Positions 1-6,100 of a stretch of DNA of 6,501 bases are shown in pieces. The DNA comes from Streptomyces katrae. Its GTDB lineage: Bacteria; Actinomycetota; Actinomycetes; Streptomycetales; Streptomycetaceae. Location: positions 1 through 6,501 of the forward strand of contig NZ_JZWV01000887.1 in assembly GCF_000966975.1 (NCBI RefSeq). The letters run 5' to 3'. The notes beneath the pieces are model-generated. The model saw nothing but the letters and a program-made list of their open reading frames with translations, did no database searches and was not told the DNA's origin. How positions within the stretch are numbered: the first letter of the stretch is position 1; each line of letters begins with the position of its first letter. A program made the position numbers and the translations under genes.

Positions 1-1
1 C

Positions 2-3000
2 CGGCGGCCCGACCCGGCCCGCGCGCCCGTCTCCGGCGGGCAGCGCCGGCTGTGGCTGATGGAGCAGCTCTACCCGCGGCTGAGCGCCTACAACGTCGTC
101 GCCGCGGTGCGCGTCCCGGGCGGTCTCGACACGGCCCGGCTGCGCGATGCCCTCGACCTGGTCGTCCAGCGGCACGAGTCCCTGCGCACCGCCCTCCTCA
201 GCGACGGGTCCGGCCCCTTCCAGGCGGTCTCCGAACGGGTGGAGCCACCGCTGGAGACCCGCGTGGTGGAGGGCGCCCTGACCGCGCGGCGCTGCCGGGC
301 CCTGGCGGCCGGAGCCGCGCGGGTGCTGTACGCGCAGGGCGGGGACGGTGACGGCTGCCTGGTCGCCGTGCTGCACCACGCGATCGCCGACCAGCGCTCG
401 GTGGACGTCTTCCTCGCGGAACTGGCCGCCGCCTACGACGGGTTCCCGCCCGCCGACGAGCCGCCGCACTTCGGCGACCTGCTGGTGGACCGGGCGGGCC
501 GCGAGGACGCCGCCGAGCAGCGGGAACACCTCGCCTACTGGGTGGACCGGCTGGGCGACGCCCCGCGCACCCACGGGCTGCCTTTCCGGGCGCGCCGCCC
601 GGCCGTCACCACCTTCGAGGGCGGCGCCGTCGACTCCACGGTGGGCGGGGCGGACGCCCGCCTCCTGGAGGACGTGGCGCGGCGCACCGGGGCCACTCCC
701 GTCGCCGTGGTGCTCGCGGCCTTCACCGCCGTGCTCACCTCCTGGAGCGGACAGGAGGAGGTCGTCGTCGGCGTCCCCTGGTCCTCCCGCGACGGAGGCC
801 CCAGCGAGGACGTCATCGGCTTCCTCATCGACACCCTGCCGGTGCGGGTCGACGTGGGGTCCGCGGAGAGTTTCTCCGCGCTGGTCCGCCAGGTCTCCGA
901 CACGATGATCGAAGCCCACGCCCACGCCGGCGCCGACTTCGAGCAGATCGTCCGGGCGCTGGGCCTGCCCCGCAACCTCAGCCGCAACCCGCTCTACCAG
1001 ATCTGGTTCAACGACCTCACCCACGCCGCTCCCGCCCCCTCGTTCGACGGGATCCCGGCCGAGCCGGTCGAGCCGGGCACCACCGGCTCCCTGTTCGACC
1101 TCGGCCTGTACCTGCACCGGGACGGCGAGTCGGGCTACCGGCTCCAACTGGTGCACGCCCTCGACGTCTTCGACGCGGAGACCGCCCGGCACCTGCTCGG
1201 GCAGGTGGTCCGGCTCCTGCGGGAGGCGCCCGCCGACCCCGGCCGGGCACCGTACGGGTGGCCGCTGGGCGGCGACCGGCAGCCCGCCGGACCGGTCCCG
1301 CGTCCGGCCCTCACCGGCGTGGCCGAGGCCTTCGGGCAGGCGGCCGCCCTCCACTCCGACCGGGTGGCGCTGAGCCACCCCGGCGGCCGCATCACGTACG
1401 GGGAGCTGCACGACCGGGTCGTGGCACGCTCGCAGGCCCTGCACGCGGCCGGCTGGTCGGGGCGCGCCGTGCTACTGCCCGGCGACCGGTCGCCGGCGAC
1501 CGTCGTCGAACTCCTCGCGGCCTGGCACTGCGGATGCTCGGTGGCCCTGGTGGACGCGGCCCTGCCCGCCCGCCGGCTGCTGGCCGCGCTCGCCGGCAGC
1601 GGCGCCGAGGCGGTGCTCACCGGCGGGGCCGCCGACTGGCCGGTACCGGTGCTGACCGGCCCGGACCTGCCGCGTCCGGCCACCGAGCCGGTCGTCCTCG
1701 ACTGGGGGCACGCCCTGTGCACTTCGGGCACGACCGGCGAGCCCAGTGTGGTGTTCGCTCCGCGCGAGGCACTGCCCGAGGCACTGCACTGGTACCGCGA
1801 GGCCTTCGGCACCGGCCCCGACGACCGGTTCCTGATGCTGTCGGCGCCGGGCCACGACCCGGTCCTGCGCGACGTGCTGGTCCCCCTCACGAGCGGCGCC
1901 TCCCTCCACCTGCCGGCGGCGGGCACCGAGCCCGGGGCGCTCGTGGAGCTGCTGGCGGAGCAGCGGATCACGGCCGTGCACGCCACCCCGGGCCTGGCCC
2001 AGCTGCTCGCCTCGGCGGCGCAGGGCGCGGGCGGGCGGCTCGACCGGCTGAGGCACGTGGTGCTCTCCGGGGCACTGCTCACCGACCCGGTGGCCCGGGA
2101 GCTGCGGCGCGTCGCCCCCGACGCGGAGATCCACCACGGCTACGGGTCCACCGAGACCCCGCAGTTGAGCTCCTGGCTGCGCTGGCGCGACCCGGCGGGC
2201 GATCCCGTGCGACGCCGCCGCGACCGGGCGGGTGTGCCGCTGGCGGCCCACAGCCCCTGGCGCGAGCTCCTCGTCGAGGGCGCGGGCGTCGGACAGCTCG
2301 GGGAGATCCTCGTGCGCGGGCGCGGTCTGGCGATCGGCACCAGCCCGGTGCAGGAGCCGTCGCCGTTCGGGCCCGATCCTTACGGGGAGCCCGGGGTGAC
2401 GGTGTACCGTACCGGCGACCTCGGCCGGTACACGCCCGACGGACTGATCGAGTTCGTGGGGCGGCGCGACCGGCAGGTGTCGGTCGGCGGCCACCGGCTC
2501 GAACCGGCCGAGATCGAGGCCGCGTTGCGCGCCCACGCGGCGGTGGCGCAGTGCGCCGTGGTCGTCTCCGGGACGGAGATCACCGCGTTCGTCGCGGCAC
2601 CGGGCGCGGACCCGGGGCTCGGGGAGGAGCTGCGCCACGAGCTGGGCACCGTACTCCCGGCGTGGGCGGTGCCGGGCCGGATCGCCGTCATGGACGAACT
2701 CCCTCTCGACCGCAACGGGAAGGTCGACGTGCGCGCGGCCGCGGCCGCCCTGGCACTGGCCGCGCTGCGGGAGCAGCTCGGCGAGGGCTCCGCGGTACGC
2801 GACGAGGGGCTCGGCTCGCCCGATCCGCTGGACGCGGCCACGAACTTCTTCGACGCCGGTCTGACCTCCCTGTCGCTGCTGCGCCTGCGGGAGCGGCTGC
2901 GGGCGCGGGGGCTCGCCGTCGAGGTCGTGGACCTGTTCCGCTTCCCCAACCCGCGGACGCTCGCCCGCCACCTGCGCGGCGGCGGCGACGCCCGCCCGCC

Positions 3001-3136
3001 GGGCATCGCGCCGCCCGCCGCCGTGCGGCACGCCGCACCGGCCCGGGAGGCCGGCGCCGCACTGACCGGTACGGCCACCGCCCGGCGCGCGGTCCGCCGA
3101 CGCATGAACGACCAGAAGAGGAACACTCAGCGATGA
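2..3136 (+). CDS. NRPS module C-A-PCP, 5'-partial
   Basis: This is the C-terminal 1044 residues of a nonribosomal peptide synthetase, read in an open frame from position 2 to a TGA stop at 3134-3136. The true start is upstream: the first in-frame ATG (59) falls inside the condensation-domain C1 motif, so it cannot begin the protein. Domains in order are C (about 26-1255), A (about 1319-2746), PCP (about 2770-2977) and a 52-residue Pro/Ala/Arg-rich tail. By family knowledge, the module activates an acid as its adenylate, loads it on the PCP phosphopantetheine and condenses it with the upstream acyl or peptidyl chain; all of this is cytoplasmic. No epimerase, methyltransferase or thioesterase is present, so the chain must pass to another protein, most simply the overlapping PKS. 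The oddities are HHxxxDQ in the C domain and a Lys2-like A domain with an altered A3 loop. The NRPS assignment is secure; the substrate is not known. Confidence 0.96.
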   Translation, partial: RRPDPARAPVSGGQRRLWLMEQLYPRLSAYNVVAAVRVPGGLDTARLRDALDLVVQRHESLRTALLSDGSGPFQAVSERVEPPLETRVVEGALTARRCRALAAGAARVLYAQGGDGDGCLVAVLHHAIADQRSVDVFLAELAAAYDGFPPADEPPHFGDLLVDRAGREDAAEQREHLAYWVDRLGDAPRTHGLPFRARRPAVTTFEGGAVDSTVGGADARLLEDVARRTGATPVAVVLAAFTAVLTSWSGQEEVVVGVPWSSRDGGPSEDVIGFLIDTLPVRVDVGSAESFSALVRQVSDTMIEAHAHAGADFEQIVRALGLPRNLSRNPLYQIWFNDLTHAAPAPSFDGIPAEPVEPGTTGSLFDLGLYLHRDGESGYRLQLVHALDVFDAETARHLLGQVVRLLREAPADPGRAPYGWPLGGDRQPAGPVPRPALTGVAEAFGQAAALHSDRVALSHPGGRITYGELHDRVVARSQALHAAGWSGRAVLLPGDRSPATVVELLAAWHCGCSVALVDAALPARRLLAALAGSGAEAVLTGGAADWPVPVLTGPDLPRPATEPVVLDWGHALCTSGTTGEPSVVFAPREALPEALHWYREAFGTGPDDRFLMLSAPGHDPVLRDVLVPLTSGASLHLPAAGTEPGALVELLAEQRITAVHATPGLAQLLASAAQGAGGRLDRLRHVVLSGALLTDPVARELRRVAPDAEIHHGYGSTETPQLSSWLRWRDPAGDPVRRRRDRAGVPLAAHSPWRELLVEGAGVGQLGEILVRGRGLAIGTSPVQEPSPFGPDPYGEPGVTVYRTGDLGRYTPDGLIEFVGRRDRQVSVGGHRLEPAEIEAALRAHAAVAQCAVVVSGTEITAFVAAPGADPGLGEELRHELGTVLPAWAVPGRIAVMDELPLDRNGKVDVRAAAAALALAALREQLGEGSAVRDEGLGSPDPLDAATNFFDAGLTSLSLLRLRERLRARGLAVEVVDLFRFPNPRTLARHLRGGGDARPPGIAPPAAVRHAAPAREAGAALTGTATARRAVRRRMNDQKRNTQR
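26..1255 (+). other. Condensation (C) domain
   Basis: This domain forms the amide bond between the upstream carrier-bound acyl group and the amine loaded by this module. Visible motifs are C1 (VSGGQRRLWLMEQL, from about 29), C2 (RHESLRTAL), the active-site motif HHAIADQ (374-394, catalytic second His at 377-379), C5 (IGFLIDTLPVR) and a C6/C7-like region (ADFEQIV, then NLSRNPLYQIWFN). Length is normal at about 410 residues. The motif normally ends DG; here it ends DQ, while both His and the Asp are kept. It is not a cyclization domain, because the DxxxxD signature is absent. There is no clear sign of the dual E/C type. Subtype (LCL, DCL or starter) cannot be fixed by eye. The nine codons upstream of C1 are Pro/Arg-rich and look like a linker or the protein's N-terminal region. 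Confidence 0.93.
1319..2746 (+). other. Adenylation (A) domain, Lys2-like subclass
   Basis: This AMP-forming domain selects and activates the module's acid. Visible core motifs are an ITYGEL segment (1391-1408), A3 CTSGTTGEPSVV (1718-1753), A4 GHDPVLRD (from 1850; Asp235-equivalent codon 1856-1858), A5 YGSTE (2141-2155), A6 LGEILVRGRGLAIG, A7 YRTGDL (2405-2422), A8 GRRDRQVSVGGHRLEPAEIE (2459-2518) and A10 LPLDRNGKVD with its Lys at 2720-2722. Aligning by eye to GrsA PheA gives the pocket code D-P-R-H-V-S-G-Q-L-K. HDPxxRD at A4, the HATPGLAQLL segment and TGDLGRYTPDG resemble fungal Lys2 (alpha-aminoadipate reductase) and related bacterial A domains. A3 has Ser-Val where PKG has Lys-Gly, and A2 is degenerate. 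The domain is full length. The substrate is unknown; an alpha-aminoadipate-like acid is one hypothesis. Confidence 0.9.
2770..2977 (+). other. Peptidyl carrier protein (PCP) domain
   Basis: This small carrier domain holds the activated unit and then the growing chain as a thioester on 4'-phosphopantetheine. The attachment motif is FFDAGLTSLSLLRL, and the modified Ser is codon 2867-2869. It is followed by the helix III region (VVDLFRFPNPRTLARHL). The attachment sequence GLTSL departs from the LGGHSL form common in NRPS carriers and is closer to the forms seen beside PKS modules. The distance from the A10 Lys to this Ser (49 residues) is close to normal. It is the last domain of the protein, so its chain is expected to go to the KS encoded next. 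Confidence 0.92.
2978..3133 (+). other. Pro/Ala/Arg-rich C-terminal tail of the NRPS
   Basis: After the PCP, about 52 residues are rich in Gly, Pro, Ala and Arg and show no domain. The last 18 (ARRAVRRRMNDQKRNTQR) contain eight basic residues and one acidic. The position, at the C terminus of an NRPS whose partner PKS is encoded immediately downstream, suggests a flexible linker ending in a docking segment. That role is inferred; the segment matches no COM or beta-hairpin-partner motif that I recognise. Confidence 0.5.
3118..3122 (+). promoter_or_regulatory. Ribosome binding site for the PKS gene
   Basis: GAGGA lies 10 bases before the ATG at 3133, inside the last codons of the NRPS gene. 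It is a good Shine-Dalgarno match at a normal distance and supports 3133 as the PKS start. An ATG at 3104 is in the NRPS frame and is not a competing start for the PKS. Confidence 0.75.
3133..3136 (+). other. ATGA stop/start overlap
   Basis: The ATG of the PKS gene and the TGA stop of the NRPS gene share four bases. This arrangement is typical of translational coupling in actinomycete biosynthetic operons and implies balanced amounts of the two partner proteins. No separate promoter or terminator fits between the genes. Confidence 0.9.
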
Positions 3137-6100
3137 ACCCGCCGCAGAAGCAGGACATGGACGTGACGACCGGCGAACAGACCGCAGCACCCGTCGCGAT
3201 CGTCGGTATGGCCGGCAGGTTCCCCGGAGCGCGCGACCTCGAGGAGTTCTGGCTGGCCCTCTCGGAGGGCGAGGACTGCTTCAGCACCCTCGGCGACGAG
3301 GAGCTGCGGGCCGCGGGCGTCGAGGAACACCACCTCGCGGACCCGCACTACGTGCGCCGGGTCCCGCTGCTGGAGGACGCCGACCGGTTCGACGCCGCGT
3401 TCTTCGGGATGACCCCGCGCGAAGCCTCCATGCGCGATCCGCAGCAGCGGCTCTTCCTGGAGCTGGCGCACTCGGCCCTGGAGGACGCGGGCTACGACGC
3501 GTTCGCCGTGCCCGGCACGGTGGGCGTGTACGGCGGCGCCGCCTCCAACCGCTACGCCGAGTTCAACATCCGGGCGAACAAGGAGCTCGCGGCCCGCGCG
3601 GGCGCCCTGTCCCTGGACATCTACAACAACAACGACTACGTCGCCAGCACCGCCTCCTACCGGCTGGGCCTGACCGGGCCCGCCCTGTCGGTGGCCACCG
3701 CCTGCTCCACCTCCCTGGTGGCCGTGCACCTGGCGTGCGAGGCGCTGCGTTCGGGCGAGTGCGACGTCGCCCTCGCGGGCGGTACGGAGATCGAGCTGCC
3801 GTACGGGCACGGCTACCGCTGGGCGCCGGGCAGCATCTACTCGCAGGACGGCGTGTGCCGGCCCTTCGACGCGAAGGCCAACGGCACGGTCTTCGGCAAC
3901 GGCGGCGGTGTCGTGGTCCTCAAGCTGCTCGCCGACGCGCTGGCGGACGGCGACCCGGTGCGGGCCGTGATCCGCGGCTCGGCGGTCACCAACGACGGCG
4001 CGGACCGGGTCAGTTTCAGCGCGCCGGGTGTGGACGGGCAGACACGGGCCGTGGTGGAGGCGATGACCGTGGCCGGGCTCGGGCCCGGGGACGTCGACTA
4101 CGTCGAGGCGCACGGCACCGGCACGGACATCGGCGACTCGATCGAGATCGAGGCGCTCACCTCGGCGTACCGCTTCCTGGCCGAGGACGGCCGGCCGGCC
4201 CCGGCGAGCGTGGCGCTCGGCTCGGTGAAGTCGAACATCGGCCACCTCGGCCCGGCCGCCGGTGTCGCGGGTCTCATCAAGACCGTCCTGTGCCTGGAAC
4301 ACGGCGAGCTGGTACCCACGGTGCACTTCACCGAGCCCAATCCGAAGCTGAACCTGGATGCGACGCCCTTCCGGGTCGTGAGCCAGCGCGATGTCTGGCC
4401 GGGCGGGGGCGAGCGGCCGCGGACCGCCGCCGTCAGCTCGTTCGGCGTGGGCGGGACCAACGCGCACGTCCTGCTGGAGCAGGGCCCGGCCGCCCGTCCG
4501 GGCACCCCGGCCGACGGGCCCGAACTGCTCGTCTGGTCGGCGCGTACGGAGCCGGCCGAGGCGGAGGTCCGCAGGCGCCTCGCCCGGCACCTCACCTGGC
4601 AGGGCGAGGACGCCTTCGTGGACACCGTCTCGACGCTGCGCGGCGGCCGGACCGCGCACCGGGAACGGCGGGCCGCCGTCGCCGGATCGGCCCGGGACGC
4701 GGTGGCCCTGCTCTCCGGCACGGAGGGCCGCGGCGTGATCCGCCCGGCGGAGGGGGCGGCCGCCCGCCCGGTCGCGCTGCTCTTCCCCGGGCAGGGCTCC
4801 CAGCGCCCGGAGATGGCCGCCGGACTGATGGGCTACGACGGGACGTTCACCGAGACGATGCGCCGGTGCCTCGACACGGTGGCCGGGCTCGGCCTCGATC
4901 TCGAACCGGCGTGGCGCGGGCCGCACGCCGCCGAGCTGCTGGGGCGCACCGAGTACGCGCAGCCGTTGCTGGCCTCGGTCGGCGTCTCACTGGCGGCGAT
5001 GTGGCGGGCGTGGGGCGTGTCCCCGGTCGCGCTGCTCGGCCACAGCGTGGGTGAGCTGGTCGCGGCCGTGGTGGCGGGGGTCACTGGCCTGGAGGACGGG
5101 CTGCGGCTGGTGACCGCGCGGGCGCAGGCCATGCAGGCCATGCCCGCCGGCTCGATGCTGGCGGTGTCCCTGGGTGAACGGGAGGCCCGGGAGCTCCTGG
5201 GCATCGCCGACGGCGTGGTGCCGGCGGCGGTGAACGGCCCCCGCCAGAGCGTTCTCGCGGGCCCCGCCGAGGCGATCGCCGAGGTCGAGGCCCGGCTGGT
5301 CGCGGAGGGCGTGCAGTGCAAGCTGCTCGCGACCTCGCACGCCTTCCACAGCCCGGCCATGGCGCCGGCGGCCGAACGCTTCCTGGAGGCGTTCGACGGG
5401 GTGTCCCTGTCCGCGCCGCGGATCCCGGTGGTCTCGGCCGCCACGGGTCTGCCGATGACCGACGAACAGGCCGTGGACCCCGCCTTCTGGGCCGGGCAGC
5501 TGACCACCCCGGTGCTGTTCGGGCCCGCGCTGGCGCGGCTCCTGGACGGACAGCGGCTCACCACCCTGGAGGCCGGTCCCGGACGCGCCCTGTCCACCCT
5601 GGCGCGCCGGCACGGCGCGGACGCCCTGGCCGTACCCGGCCTGGGCCCCGCCGGGAGCGACCGCGAGGCCGTCCTCGCGGCGGCCGGAGCGCTCTGGACC
5701 GAGGGCCACGACCTGCGCTGGGAGGCGGTCGGCCCGGCCCGGCCGGCCCGCCGGATCTCCCTGCCCGGCTATCCGTACCAGCGCGAGCGGCACTGGATCA
5801 GCCCGCCGGCGCCGACGGCGCCGCAGGAGTCCGGGACCATCGTGCCCGAGGCGGAACGGCCCGCGGCGGTGGACACGCACGGCCGGCCGGCCGCGGCCCC
5901 GGAGGCCGCCCCCGTAGCGGAGGCCACTCCCCCGCCCGTGCCCTCACCGCTGTCGGTGATGCGCTGGGAGGAGCTGCCCACCGGGACACGGCCGCCCCGC
6001 CACCGCAGCAGCGTCGCGCTGGCGCTGCTGCCGCAGGACCCGGACGCCGCCCGTCACGTGACGGCCGTACTGGGCCGGGCCGGGCACCGCGTGGTGCCCG

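Noticed and set aside
59..61. ATG at 59 as the NRPS start
   Set aside because: It sits inside the C1 motif (QRRLWLMEQL). The frame is open upstream to position 2 and carries the start of the motif, so a start here would truncate the C domain.
374..394. C domain as an inactive or cyclization domain
   Set aside because: Both His and the Asp of the motif are present and no DxxxxD is seen. Only the final Gly is changed, so the standard condensation role is more likely.
3104..3136. Short separate frame starting ATG 3104
   Set aside because: It is in frame with the NRPS and ends at the same TGA, so it is only the last codons of that protein.
1472..3190. Long minus-strand open frame (572 codons) opposite the A and PCP domains
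   Set aside because: It lies antisense to a region with clear A and PCP motifs. Its translation is low-complexity Arg/Gly/Ala/Pro with no recognisable domain. In DNA this GC-rich, stop codons are rare in all frames, so such shadows are expected.
3127..4926. Long minus-strand open frame (599 codons) opposite the KS
   Set aside because: It is antisense to an intact KS with all catalytic residues. It shows only Arg/Gly/Val/His-rich composition and no family motif.
3735..5054. Plus-strand open frame (439 codons) inside the PKS
   Set aside because: It is out of frame with the KS and AT motifs, and its translation is Arg/Gly/Ala-rich without domains. It is a shadow of the PKS frame.
5800..5940. 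Possible dehydratase after the AT
   Set aside because: There is no HxxxGxxxxP or hotdog-fold motif, and the stretch is too short and too Pro/Ala-rich.
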